Source: Smittium culicis (Eukaryota; Kickxellomycota; Harpellomycetes; Harpellales; Legeriomycetaceae). From it: a DNA stretch of 64,000 nt. A program made the position numbers and the translations under genes. This document shows, piece after piece, positions 46,879 to 59,130 of the stretch. The stretch is from positions 1-64,000 of the forward strand of contig LSSN01000044.1 of NCBI GenBank assembly GCA_001970855.1, in the 5' to 3' direction. Positions within the stretch are counted from its first letter, which is position 1; the number at the start of each line of letters is the position of its first letter. The notes beneath the pieces are model-generated. The model was not told the DNA's origin. It made no database searches and was given only the letters and a program-made list of their open reading frames with translations.

Positions 46879-48971
46879 ATGTCGAGTATAGCACAAGGCA
46901 GCTCGTCAGCGCTCTTAAAGCTCAAACAACATCTACCAGTAATAATAGGAGTCACCTCTATCCTGGTTATAGGAATTATATGTATCACTGTGCTTATCCT
47001 TAAAAGAAGAAAAGAGAATTCAATGGTAAGTAACTTTGCTCAAATGTTTCGTATTAATTTTTTAATCGCTTTGTGAATTTTATTTTCATCTAATTTAATC
47101 AACTGGTAACTTATTACTGGCATAAGTTATGTCCAGTTTAATTCTTTATTTTACTTCAATTTAAGCGTTTTATTTTATTTAATTTTATCGCTGTTAAAAT
47201 TATTTTGGTATCAAAAAACAGAATGACTTGGGTGCAGAAAATAGACAATCGACTAGAAACAAGCTTAACCAAGTTTCTTCAATGTATCAAATTAATAGCC
47301 ATCCTAGACAATCCTTTTCAGGTATAGAAACAAGAATTCCAATTCTAAAGTCCTTTATAACTAGACCAAGAGCTTCAGCCCAAAACGAAATAGGTATNNN
47401 NNNNNNNNNNNNNNNNNNNNNNNNNNNNNNNNNNNNNNNNNNNNNNNNNNNNNNNNNNNNNNNNNNNNNNNNNNNNNNNNNNNNNNNNNNNNNNNNNNNN
47501 NNNNNNNNNNNNNNNNNNNNNNNNNNNNNNNNNNNNNNNNNNNNNNNNNNNNNNNNNNNNNNNNNNNNNNNNNNNNNNNNNNNNNNNNNNNNNNNNNNNN
47601 NNNNNNNNNNNNNNNNNNNNNNNNNNNNNNNNNNNNNNNNNNNNNNNNNNNNNNNNNNNNNNNNNNNNNNNNNNNNNNNNNNNNNNNNNNNNNNNNNNNN
47701 NNNNNNNNNNNNNNNNNNNNNNNNNNNNNNNNNNNNNNNNNNNNNNNNNNNNNNNNNNNNNNNNNNNNNNNNNNNACTTATTACTGGCATAAGTTATGTC
47801 CAGTTTAATTCTTTATTTTACTTCAATTTAAGCGTTTTATTTTATTTAATTTTATCGCTGTTAAAATTATTTTGGTATCAAAAAACAGAATGACTTGGGT
47901 GCAGAAAATAGACAATCGACTAGAAACAAGCTTAACCAAGTTTCTTCAATGTATCAAATTAATAGCCATCCTAGACAATCCTTTTCAGGTATAGAAACAA
48001 GAATTCCAATTCTAAAGTCCTTTATAACTAGACCAAGAGCTTCAGCCCAAAACGAAATAGGTATAATATAAAAATAAAAATAAAAATAAAAATAAAAGCT
48101 ATCCCGTTAAATCTGTATACTTAACCCAAAGGGAATTATATATTCTTTATAAATATAATTATAAAGCAAACTCTCTATTGTACAATACTCGCAACTTATA
48201 AAATAATATTTAATTGATTTTCAGGCGAACCTACTCCTCCAAACTCAGATACTGATATTAGCTTGCGTAAACCTGATAGTTCGCAGCAGCAAAAGAAGAC
48301 TCTAGGAGGGATTTTTGACTTTTCTAAAAAAGGTGAACAACCACCTACTCCCCCATCTGAAGAATACCAAGGTAAAAATACGCATCTTACAGATTATAGC
48401 TCCATACCTCTACAAAAATTAAAATTAATACTTCTTTTATTATGCACACACAAGTATCCATGTTTATATTTCACAATTAATAATTACAAAAGCTATATCA
48501 AGCATTATATAAGTAAAATTTTATGACAGCTTGAAACCGTTAAATGATGATTATAAAAAAAAATTTTACGCTATTCGCTTGAAATTTATTCCTTTTACTC
48601 ATTTTTTACCTACCAAAAAGACTAAATTAATTAAACTTCCTTCGCTTTATTTATTATTTTGTATATCATCATTATTAATATATTTTTTGTACATTTACTT
48701 TGTTCTAATATCAGTCAAAAAGTATCCAAGCTTTAACCGAGATAAAAATAGACCATTCGTTTTCAACATTCCGAGCAGAGACGTCCTTACACCTTCAGAC
48801 TCACCGGAATATCAACTAAAGCAAAATCCAAATGGGACATTTGTGGCTCCTGCTAAATCACTAGGCCAGCACCCAATGTACAGAACGAGCATGGCACCTC
48901 CCGAGTATAATGGAAAAAACAAAGAATATAATTCGCCATTAAATGAGCCAATATTCACCGGCTGGAACTGA
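46879..48971 (+). CDS. Unknown single-pass membrane protein
   Basis: Exons 46879-47025, 47889-48060, 48225-48371 and 48715-48971 join in frame to give 240 residues. A short N-terminus is followed by one membrane helix (residues about 19-41) and then KRRK, giving a type III-like orientation with a basic cytosolic flank. The cytosolic tail is low-complexity, with two proline motifs EPTPP and PPTPPSEE, and it ends FTGWN. Donor sites are GTAAGT, GTATAA and GTAAAA. An assembly gap lies in the first intron, and exon 2 also appears a second time at 47222-47397 as part of a false duplication. No family is recognised. A surface or secretory-pathway role can only be guessed. The consistent phases support a real gene. 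Confidence 0.75.
47109..48064. other. Assembly gap flanked by a false 289-bp duplication
   Basis: The run of N at 47398-47775 (378 bases) is bounded by two identical 289-base copies, 47109-47397 and 47776-48064, offset 667. The copy covers the end of intron 1 and exon 2 of the membrane-protein gene. The left copy stops exactly where an AAAAAT microsatellite begins in the right copy. This is what two overlapping contig ends look like when a scaffolder leaves a gap instead of merging them. Confidence 0.9.
48069..48097. repeat. TAAAAA microsatellite in intron 2
   Basis: Nearly five copies of TAAAAA lie just inside the second intron of the membrane-protein gene. This is the likely cause of the neighbouring contig break. 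Confidence 0.85.
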
Positions 48972-49165
48972 ATAGACCAGAATAAGCCGCCATTTCTTTA
49001 AATAAAATAAAATACAAAAATATACAGCTGGAATTTAAAATATAAATATATATTATTCTTTACTTTATTATACTATACAAAAAATAGGGCAAAAGCTTTA
49101 AATGAATAAAAATGTTTATTTATTATTTACTTTCAAGATATCGGTTTTAGTTGGAATTGTAAAAA

Positions 49166-51670
49166 TTAATCTGATTTAATAAAATACTTTGTCTTTTTAA
49201 TCTCTGCTGCAGTAATTCTATTCAAGCAGTTTTTATCTAGTAATCGATGGATCATAGTTAGTAGTTCATTTCCCATTTCTTCTTTATTGTTAGAAACATC
49301 ACTAGTAACTGATTCCATTGAAATTGGAGGTATTTTTGGCTCTATCTTAGGAATCAGATTGAATAGCTCATATTCATTACTAGCTAAAAATGGAAGTTTA
49401 CCAAAAGAGAATGCGTATAGTGTTACACCTACTGCCCAAAAGTCAATCGCTGGTGTGATATAGTCTGACTTGACAAATTTCATTGTTACTTCTTTGCTAT
49501 TTTTAACTGACACGTCACTACCATTACAATTAAAATCACTTTTCATATCTGCAAACACATCAATATTATCTATAGCTCCAGGCTCTGAGTTATTATTTTC
49601 GGCAAATTTTTTAATTTTTAGAGACTTTTTTGGAGACATGTTTTGTTTTATATTAGAATTTTGGTACTTTAAAACATTAGAAAATTCCATACTATCATTG
49701 CTCAAGCTTTTGTTGCTGCTAAATTGTTTGTCAGCAATAACTACAGATTCATTATTACAAAAATCATCTTTATGAACTATTTTGTCAGAATTCTCTGATT
49801 TTTCAATTGAATATCTCGTGTTGTGAAATGAAGCCAAAGGCTCATCTTTTCTTTTGGACGTTTTTTTATCTGACTCGACGCTTTCAGCAATTTTATTTCT
49901 TTTAGTATGTTTGGTTTTTCTAATCGAGTCCTCAGAATCACTGGACATAATATAATTTTTGTACTCTAGACCTAGAATTTTAATTAGTCCCTCCTTACCA
50001 CAGCAAAGCTCTGGAGCAAAAAATGCAGGAGTTCCAACTGTCTTTTCTAGCTCGTGGGTACTATCTAGGGCTTCATTTTTTCCAAAAACTTCATTAAGAG
50101 TTCCAGAATGCTCTTTTGGCACTTTTGAGGCTTGATTTATTGCGGGGGCTGTATCTGTGTCTTGTAAATTGAAAGTAGGCAATTTTACTGAATTTATTTC
50201 GTTGGCGTTGTGAGTAAAAGAAAAATTCGGATTTATATCAAGCATATATTGGCTGCCACGAGTCGGATTACTGTTTTTTATCTTATCACCTTTGTCATGA
50301 AGAGAAAAATTTTTGAAATCTGTTGATCTATTAGTGGATGTAAATGAAATTTCACTTTGATCAGAGTCAGATGAAAAGAACTCATCTGTATCTGAGAGAT
50401 CAATGTTATTTTCCGCGTATTTTCCCGAAAACTCAAAATCATCATTGTTGCTATATGAGTCAAAGTCGTTAGGTTCATTTTTTTGAATAGCTATGCTTCC
50501 AATGAAAGATGAACTAGATATTAGCTGTGATTTAATTGATTTATTGGGGATTTTTTTTGTGCTCTCTTTTGACTTGGGCGCTTTGAAAATATTTTTAATC
50601 CAGCCAAAATATTTATTTTTTGAATTTTTACCTTGGTTAATGTTCTTGAGGTTATTTAAGTCTTTAGATCCTAAATGATAGATAGTGTTTGTATTATTTG
50701 CGATTTTTTTATTCTTTTTGGTAGGGCTAGAAAACTTGGAATTTTTTTTTTCCGTCCTTAAAGAAGATACTTTTGAAGGACTAGATGATAACCTTATGCT
50801 TTTGATGCTGGGTAATTCTTTTAGAGATAACGGACTGGTATTAGGGTTTTTTGCCAGATTATTCAAATTTGAATTTGAATGAGCATTTATTTTGCTGCCT
50901 TTAAACGAAATGTTTGAATAAGGGGTTTTTAAGCTTTTTTGCAATGACTTTTCAAAATATGAAGAAAACTTGGATGCTGAACCAATATAAGAAACACCAA
51001 AATCAGTTATTTTTACTTGACCGTCTTTGCTTAATAATAAGTTTGCAGGTTTGATGTCTCGATGTATAATTCCCAAATTGTGCAAGTATTCGAGACCTAG
51101 TACCAGCTCATGAAAAATTTTTTGAGTTTTTTTAAATCCTAGTATTGGAGTACCTTCTTTGTCGCGCCATTTTATTTCTCCTAACTCGGCATATTCTATT
51201 ACCATAAAAATACGCTTAGCTTTATTGTCATCTATAACTTCTTTGAGTTTTACAATATTAGGATGGTTGCACTTTTTCAGAATGGATATTTCTTTTCTAA
51301 TGCGGTCAAGCCCGTCTACATCAAAACGTGGGAACTTTAATTGAAGGGGATTTCTATTGGACGTTAGCCTTCTTATACCTTTTCTTCGTTTTTCCGTAAT
51401 TTTAATAGCGTATTCCTTGTTTGAACTGCAGTCAGTAGCTAATCGAACCATTCCATGAACGCCATTCCCTAGAACTTTTCCAATTATGTATTGATTAATG
51501 GTCTTATGGCTTGAGTCGGAAGTAAAATCGACATTGAGATGGTGTGTGAGTTTAAAATCGACATTCTGGTAGCGTGAATCCAAGGGTCGAGCAATATTTC
51601 GAACAGAGTTCTCACTTGAAGCAGTTTCATTATTTAAATCTAGCAATTTTTGGGGATTAACAGCGCTCAT
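49166..51670 (-). CDS. Ser/Thr protein kinase, Ssp1/CaMKK (SNF1-activating) type
   Basis: A single-exon gene of 834 residues. Glycine loop GNGVHGMVRLA is at about 68-78, catalytic Lys in YAIKI at 90, HRDIKPAN at 203-210, DFG at 223-225 and VGTPAFFAPEL at 545-555. Helix F DFWAVGVTLY is at 743-752. The YAELGEIKWRD hinge region and TVGTPAFFAPELC activation segment fit the CaMKK/Ssp1/Sak1/Elm1 group, which phosphorylates AMPK/Snf1. Two large low-complexity inserts interrupt the domain: about 310 residues between DFG and the T-loop, and about 175 after APE. Both are rich in Ser, Asn and Lys. All catalytic residues are present. No calmodulin-binding site is obvious at the C-terminus, which ends shortly after the domain. 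Confidence 0.93.
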   Translation of the reverse strand: MSAVNPQKLLDLNNETASSENSVRNIARPLDSRYQNVDFKLTHHLNVDFTSDSSHKTINQYIIGKVLGNGVHGMVRLATDCSSNKEYAIKITEKRRKGIRRLTSNRNPLQLKFPRFDVDGLDRIRKEISILKKCNHPNIVKLKEVIDDNKAKRIFMVIEYAELGEIKWRDKEGTPILGFKKTQKIFHELVLGLEYLHNLGIIHRDIKPANLLLSKDGQVKITDFGVSYIGSASKFSSYFEKSLQKSLKTPYSNISFKGSKINAHSNSNLNNLAKNPNTSPLSLKELPSIKSIRLSSSPSKVSSLRTEKKNSKFSSPTKKNKKIANNTNTIYHLGSKDLNNLKNINQGKNSKNKYFGWIKNIFKAPKSKESTKKIPNKSIKSQLISSSSFIGSIAIQKNEPNDFDSYSNNDDFEFSGKYAENNIDLSDTDEFFSSDSDQSEISFTSTNRSTDFKNFSLHDKGDKIKNSNPTRGSQYMLDINPNFSFTHNANEINSVKLPTFNLQDTDTAPAINQASKVPKEHSGTLNEVFGKNEALDSTHELEKTVGTPAFFAPELCCGKEGLIKILGLEYKNYIMSSDSEDSIRKTKHTKRNKIAESVESDKKTSKRKDEPLASFHNTRYSIEKSENSDKIVHKDDFCNNESVVIADKQFSSNKSLSNDSMEFSNVLKYQNSNIKQNMSPKKSLKIKKFAENNNSEPGAIDNIDVFADMKSDFNCNGSDVSVKNSKEVTMKFVKSDYITPAIDFWAVGVTLYAFSFGKLPFLASNEYELFNLIPKIEPKIPPISMESVTSDVSNNKEEMGNELLTMIHRLLDKNCLNRITAAEIKKTKYFIKSD

Positions 51671-54600
51671 TATTTACTGGAGGGGTATTTTCATTATTTG
51701 AAAGTTGTATAAGATATGATACGATATTAAACGAGGATGATAGTGATAGAACAGGGTTGTATATATAGTGGCCAAAAAAATAGTTCCTATGCATATATAG
51801 ATATGGATGTATGTGATACTGAGTTGTAAGGTCAAAATTTGTCCCATAGATAAGAGCTTATCTTACAAAACAGTGGTAATTTAGGCGAAAATCGTGTAAT
51901 GACACTAAGGAATATGAAAGTGAATGGTAAGATATAAATGAATAATTAGTGTGGATGGGGTTAAAGAAGAAGTTGCTAAGGCACACATTTCCTTAAATTG
52001 CAAGCCAAATTTTACATTCATTGCATTTTGCTCTTTAATGTCGATTTTTATTATAAAAAAGCTATTTTTGAAAACCTTCAATTTTCTTTGAAATTCTTCC
52101 AATCACCACTCTACTATGCCTCTCCAAAGTTAAATCCAGTCCAATGAAATTCAGACTATAATATATCTGGCGATCAATGACCAATCACATTAGTTTATTC
52201 GATATGATTTGCTGGATTTCCTAAAATAAAATACTATGCATCATATAATTGGCTTGAATCATATGCTATAATACTTATAGAAGGAAAATTTGAGCAAATG
52301 TAATGAACAGTTTTTCACAGCCAAAACTAACAATTTCTATTAAAAAGCTAAAAAAAAAAAAAAAAACCCCATCAATTAAATACTACTACCGCAAATAGAA
52401 AGTCGAGCTCAATATTTGCTCTATTTCAAATTTTACAAAAGCGCCTAATTTAAGTCGGATATGACTAATAAAGCTCTGTACGACTAAGTCGAAATTCAAT
52501 CATTAACAAAATTTAGAAATTTTTATACATTTAGAATAAAGATTACAAATATGGTTCACAAAAAAGTACTACTACTCAATTCTCAAATATATCCCAGGAA
52601 CCTTAAATGAGTTAATCTTTTGGAAACCACTAAACTCTTTTTGCACCACAATACTTTTAATTATGCCCAATAATGTATCTCGTGCATCAATTATGGCGTG
52701 CAAATAATAATGCTATAAAACTTGTAAATATAATAATTCTTTGAAAATTTACGTTATATATATCGCTCATAGTAAAATGATTTCTATTTTCTAATACACT
52801 ATTTATAAGCAGTTCATGATTAATTAGTTATATTTTACAAAAAATTTTACTTAAAAAACCATTTTTTTGATTTTTTTGATGCAAATCACTTTAAATTATA
52901 AAACAAGCAGAATATGAGCAAGAATCTTTACTTATTTCTTTAAAAAATAAAAAAGCTAGAAATACAACAACTTAAAAATTTATTTCCTAGAAGCGAATTA
53001 AAATTTTTTTTAGTATTCGAGATAAAACATATTTTAGTCAATTTCACTTTCAGCTATAAATAAAATATATTTTTCGTGTATCAGCATCTGCACTTTTACT
53101 TGTGTCACTTGTATTATAATATAATACGATTTTACTTGTTATCAAATTTCATCTGTTATTCTCTTTAATGCTATTTTAATCTCATTTAACTCGGCGCTTG
53201 AGCATTTTCGGCTTATCTTTTTCTGGCTCGCTTACACAATTTCTTTTTGGATACAAATAGATGATTTTCGCTCCAAAATTCCCTTAAAAAAATCTATGTT
53301 TTATTTACATATTTTAAAATTATTACAATTCGATCATTTCACTTGTTTACAATTACACTATACCAATATTTTTTACTAAAATAATATAAATGTGTAGCCA
53401 CATTATTATGAGAGGCCATTCAAAAAATTAAACAAATGTTATTACATTTCACTTGAAATAAAATCAAATCTCAACTCTTGATAGTTTCTCATAATATGAA
53501 ATTTTGTAGATTTGTATAATAATTATGCCATAAATCAATCTTCATAACTCAAAAACATCAATGTATTTATTTTATCTCTAATTCAATATTCTCGATGTCT
53601 TTATACTCAATTTTCCTTTTTTTTGATTTAAAATGATTATAAACGAAGCTTTTACAAAAAAAAAGTAAAATTTATTTATTTTACTAGCTTAGTACACTTC
53701 TAGATTGATTGCTAATCTTGAATATAAATTTAATAATCAGATTTATCCTCGTTTATTTTATTTTTAGATTACATTTAATAAAAATAACTTGTAAGGAAAT
53801 TTAAAATAGCAGCCAAATTTTTATAAAAAATATGAAAACTTGGGTTTAATAATGGCTATATATCCCAATTAATTAGCCATCAATATTTATACTCAATATT
53901 TTCTATATTGAATATACATCATTTTAACTTCGTTTTATTTTTTTAAGAGTAAGTGAATATCTTCTATTGTTAAATAAAGTCGCGATACATTTATTACATA
54001 GAAGTTTTATTAACCTATTTATTCTCAAAAAAAAATCGAAACCTTATATGTATGCGAGCATTCCAAAGATTCGATCTTTTTCTATTAATACTTTCCAAGT
54101 CACCAGATTTTTTTTTATAATATAGATGGTTATATAGAATAGAATCCCCGATAGTATCAATAGCTTTATCTAATTCACTTCAGAAAGTAAAATTTAATTG
54201 GAAAAAAAAAAAAAAAAACTATGGTTCTCATGAAAACCTCCCGTATATATCAAATATAAACATTTGAGTTAAAATTTTTCATTTATTATAAGTTAATAAA
54301 AAACAGACCATTTCAATGTCGTTTCATTTTATAAAAATCTAATACCAATTTATTTTATGTTTTAATAAAACTCCGCCATTATTAAACAAGAGATTTTTTT
54401 CTTGTATTTTTAACCTTGATTTTAAAGAAAATTATAAGAAAAAAAATTTAAGTTGATTTTTTAAATTTTTGTTATATGTTAAAAATTGATCTTTGATGTT
54501 ACAAGTCTATTATATTAAAAATTTGTTATTTTTTAAAAACACCTCCATATCCTGTAAAACATTTTGAAAATTAAAAATCAATTAATTAAAACATACTGGA

Positions 54601-57600
54601 ATTTGGTAAGACAATCTCGATGCCTAAATTAACCTGTTGATACTATATGATTACTAGATGATAAAATAAATTGACGGAGCAATTAGATAACAATCTTATA
54701 TGAATTTAATGTTTATATACGTTGTGCATAAATTTATTTATTTATTTAGGGAAAATATATTTTATTAATAAAAAACTGAATAAAAAAAAAAGTGAACTTT
54801 TAGTATTTAGTAATCACCTTTAATAAATTCATAGGTATAAAAAATAAAATAATTTTTGGCGCTTGTTAGAATATAATATAATTAAAACGCAAAAATATTC
54901 ATAAAATTATTAAATTAAAAATTTTGGCACAAGAAAATGGAGAATATGATTAAATTTGTCTATAATTGCACTTTTTTACAATACATTTAGATTCGCTATG
55001 ATAAATCGAATTTTTTTATGAATTAATTATCTCTTGTATTTAGGTGTGGATATCAGCATTATAATTTTTTTTCTATAAGTACTAATTAAATTCATACTCT
55101 ATAATAAAATATAATTATATTATTGTAAAATTTATAAATAAAATTGCAATAATTTGATACTGTATTTCTCATATTATATTTAAATAAAATATTTAATTTA
55201 ATTTTTGCGGTATATTAACATGCTCAAAAAATTAAATTTAGTGTAAATATAAATATTTTTTGTTAAATTTAACACGAAATATCATATGAACTACTATGTG
55301 ATTTTCTTGCTTAATGAAATGGCGTAAAAAATTTTTGATAGATTGATTTTAATTTCCTAGAGTAATACTAGCTCTTATTATCAATAATCTACTATGTTTG
55401 ATTTATTCGTGGCTTTAAGATATATATATAACTATTTAATCCTTATTAAAAAAGAGATGCGATTTTCTAGTATAATAGAGCTGTTATTTTTAAGCTAATA
55501 TTAGGATGTGCGAGTAAAATTATATTAATAAAATTCAGTTAATTTTCAACAACATTTCATTTAAATTTTTTCTATTTGCAATTGTGAAATGATTTGCATA
55601 TTTCTGAAATAAGTCAAAAAATATAAAATTTGAATAAAAATTTTATTTTATTCATTATAAGGTTTTTTTTCAACTAATAGGATGATACATTTCAAAATTA
55701 TACTTGCTATACGGCTATTCATGGATTTCATCCTAACTATTAACACTAATTGTCATAATTTTTGATATTATTTTACTCAAATTAAAAGTTATAAATAGAC
55801 ATTTTCATTTTATACGATGCGTTACTTTTATTTGATACTAATAAACTATGGCTTTAGTTTATTTTTATATCCAACATTGAAAAAATGTTAAAAAAATGAC
55901 TTTTTTATTAAATAAAAAATCTATTTATGCTATATTTTTCTTTGAAACTTATTGTTATAAATCAATCTGATCTTCATTCTTTTATTCTCTTTTTTATTAT
56001 TATTAAGAAAATTTAACTTTAGAAAAATCTTTCAATTATTTTTTTCAATTTAATTAATTAATGCTTATTTTTATAACTTTTGAAATTGAGACATATCGTA
56101 TAACAGTTTTTTAATGGATACATTTTTATTAGCCTATAGTGGCTAGGTGCATTTATTAATAGCTGTTATCATCACACATAGAACATCTTATATATAACTA
56201 ACTATATATATTTATAAATAAATATTTCTTTTTCATTTTTGTAATAGTAAGTTTTATCATCCTATTGAATAATACTAAACAGATAATCGAATAAAATGAA
56301 ATAAGAGAAATAAAATGAACTGATAAAATTTTTTATGGTATATAATTTAAAGTACAATTGTTATATACTTATCTTCTTTTCATTAGCTTAGGTATTCTAA
56401 TAGCATAATTATTTTAAACCATTAGAATTTTATACATTAGAATGTCATAAACTTTATTTCTTCATTTACTATACTATGGACCAAATGAGACAAACCCAAG
56501 CTTCAGAAAACTATGAATAAGTCAGGTACTGCCTGAAAAGCTCCAAAAAATTCATCGTGAAAGGTAGCGTAACCAGGAACGAGTAAAACCTTACGTGAAA
56601 ACAATAATACCAGATATAGAATGGACAGTCTATTTGAAGCTTACCGAAGAGCTTAAATCGATTCAGACAGGCTTCTTCTGATAAAATCATATAAAAGAAT
56701 AGCGTGGAATTGATATCAATTCTTTTAAAATACTATTAAATTAACTAGATACTACTGCCGCATATCGATACAACATTATACTAAGTGAAAAAAACATAAA
56801 TTTTCTCTAACTAGCTAATTTAGCCCCTTAAAAAGCTACTCTTCCAATCAATTATAATCTCCCCTAACGATCAAGAAAGTCCATGAATCTAAATCATTAA
56901 AGTTTCCGATTTTCTATATATCATAAATACGAATACACTCTTTTCTTAAAATTCCTCAACTATGACTCAAACTAGTTTGAATATCCTGCTCAGGAAATTG
57001 AATATTACAGGTAAACTGACATACCTGATCGAATAAGATACTAACCAGCCAATAAATCTAGAGTCTTTGGGAACATTAATAGCCAAAAAGCCTAAGATTA
57101 AGCGCCAGATAGTTTAGATATATTGTAAGAATTAACAGAATACGATAAAAAAATTTCCGTAAATCATATAATCATTTAATCCGCCGATAATTTATGTAGA
57201 ATCCTCCGTTGAAACCATCTCAAGAAATAAGAACACCGTCAACATATCAAATTTTCATGAATGTGTCGTGGACTTTGAGGGGCGGTCTGAATTGAGATCC
57301 ATAAAGAAAATACAGTGGGAGGATGTCTCAATATTTTAAAATCGGCAATTTTAAAACTAGATTACAGCATTAGATTCGGAAAATAATGCAAAAGGGATTC
57401 TGGAATCTCATTCAAGGACCCAGCCTCAAACACTACTTTTCCAGAGGATGCATAAAGGAAAATTCGGCATGAAGCAATAAGCTAGCCAGATTTTTTATTC
57501 AACAGACGGGGGTCACGCCGCAAATTCTGGTGCGTTTGCAACATAATTTTACGGTGTGTAATTTGGACCCAAGTTAACGTAGCATCATCGTTAGTACAAG

Positions 57601-57630
57601 AGGAAACTAATCCTGGTTGATAGAAAGATA
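51671..57630. other. Intergenic, AT-rich, with possible 5' part of a DIRS relic
   Basis: No supported gene. A TATATA string on the kinase's upstream side lies near 51757-51766. From about 56460 the composition becomes less AT-rich. Short frames such as the one after 56961 (MTQTSLNILLRK) may be Gag remains of the DIRS element that follows, but no motif proves this. Confidence 0.5.
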
Positions 57631-59130
57631 TTAACAGAGGAAGTAGCCGCACGACTATAAAAGATGGTAATCGATGAGATCAATAAGAGAAGACAAGGAT
57701 TATACATCCAGCTATTCATGATACCAAAAAAGAAACAGGAACTGTGAATTGATCTAGGCCTCCATATCCTGAGCTGCAACGTCGATTAACAGAACTTCAA
57801 GAAAGAAACTCTCAATTATATCTGCAGAATTTTTTGACGTATAGATTATCTGAAATCCTTTTACCTTCAGGGCGCATTAATCCAGATCATATTTCACAAG
57901 ATGCGTAAGAAATATCACTAGTTCTGTTTAGTGACTGCTACTTTCGATTTCGCTAGCTGCCGTTCGAACTGTCACTGAATCCGCTGATATTTACCAAGAT
58001 AATATGGTTATTAATGAAGTGATCCTGTTCAATTGGAAATCAGATAGCATCATGCCTGAAAAATCTATGATTTACCTGAGGAAGAAAATTAGTGTCCAAA
58101 AATAATACATGCATAATTATATCCAAGCTCTCGACGTTTGGGTTCAATATAAACGATGAGAAATCATCTAAATTCCTATCCAAACGAATAAAACACCTGT
58201 TTTTTGTAATTAATACCAGGTAAATGATGCTCAAGGTACCCAAAACTATTACGCGGGACCTTCGAAGGGATGAAATCAGAATAATAAATCATGGCTAAAC
58301 GAAATTTTAATTTCCCATGAGCTTATTTTTAAAGCTCAATAGATATAAATTGCTTTTTTAAACTAGTTCATATTGCCTCTCTGACTTCTGTTGCTCAATA
58401 AAAACTCTGAAGGCGATTAAATGACGAAAATCAGCAGTCATTTGACGGAGACTATCATACATAGCCTATTTCACTGTAAGAATAAACTTAAAACAAGAAA
58501 AGGGTTATCAATGTTTCTTGATACACTCAAATTGGATGCTTTCACATAATCTAGCAACACTACTTGGAAAATATTCGCAGAAACTCACACTTATTTGATT
58601 TTATGCAGTCAAAACGAGGCGAAAATAATTATCAACGTCAAGCAACTTATCACAGTAATAATTTATCTCAAATTGATGAACATAATACGTATTTCAGTGT
58701 TATTTTTCTCAGATAAAACGGCCACACTTGTATGTTTAAGTGGTTTTGGAGGAATTTCTTCACGAAAACTACTGAATATATCAGAATAGATGTGAGATGA
58801 CTGCCATAAGACAAATAACAGGCCCTAAGTCAGATATTTTTCCTCAGTGCTCTACCCAGCAGATTCTCCGAGTATATTTACTGCACAAATCTAATTTTAA
58901 CTCCCTCAAGAGTCATTAAAAACGCTGGGATTAGTATACTGAAAACAATACGTGGACCTGATATCATCCCAAAAGATCAAGAAGGTGGAATTCTAGTTCG
59001 ACTAATTCTCAGATTCTAATGTATTAGACTAGCACTCGCTGAGCTACAAATGAGCTTGTTTAAATCCGCCTTACTTTTGCCTGCTGTGGAAACTAATCTC
59101 ACAAGTATTATAAAAGTTCAAAAGATAGTG
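57631..59130 (+). mobile_element. Decayed DIRS-type retrotransposon, RT and RNase H
   Basis: Despite many stops, DIRS-family blocks follow each other on the plus strand. From 57631 come LTEEVAARL and VIDEINKRRQGLYIQLF with MIPKK. Next come an ETLNYICRI segment and LPFELSLNPLIFTK (about 57960-58000), then GFNINDEKSSK near 58140 and HLFFVINTR near 58195. RNase H follows at about 58600-58870 with INVKQLITVIIYLKL, FSDKTATLVCLSGFGG, LLNISE and PADSPS. A NPP...W linker lies at about 59070-59105 in an alternative frame. At least ten stops and several frame changes are present. The usual tyrosine recombinase would lie downstream. Confidence 0.75.
58595..58789 (+). pseudogene. DIRS RNase H fragment
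   Basis: This is the longest open piece of the DIRS relic, 64 codons. NEAKIIINVKQLITV corresponds to the conserved glutamate/helix region, and FSDKTATLV corresponds to the SDN(T) motif with Asn replaced by Lys. Coding similarity continues past its stop to PADSPS near 58853. It is inactive. Confidence 0.65.

Noticed and set aside
47287..47790. Open frames running through the N block
   Set aside because: They are made almost wholly of unknown bases and have no meaning.
48263..48526. 87-codon frame starting inside exon 3 of the membrane-protein gene
   Set aside because: Only the part before 48371 is exon; the rest is intron read-through.
57591..57779. Minus-strand open frame
   Set aside because: It is antisense to the clear DIRS RT remnant.
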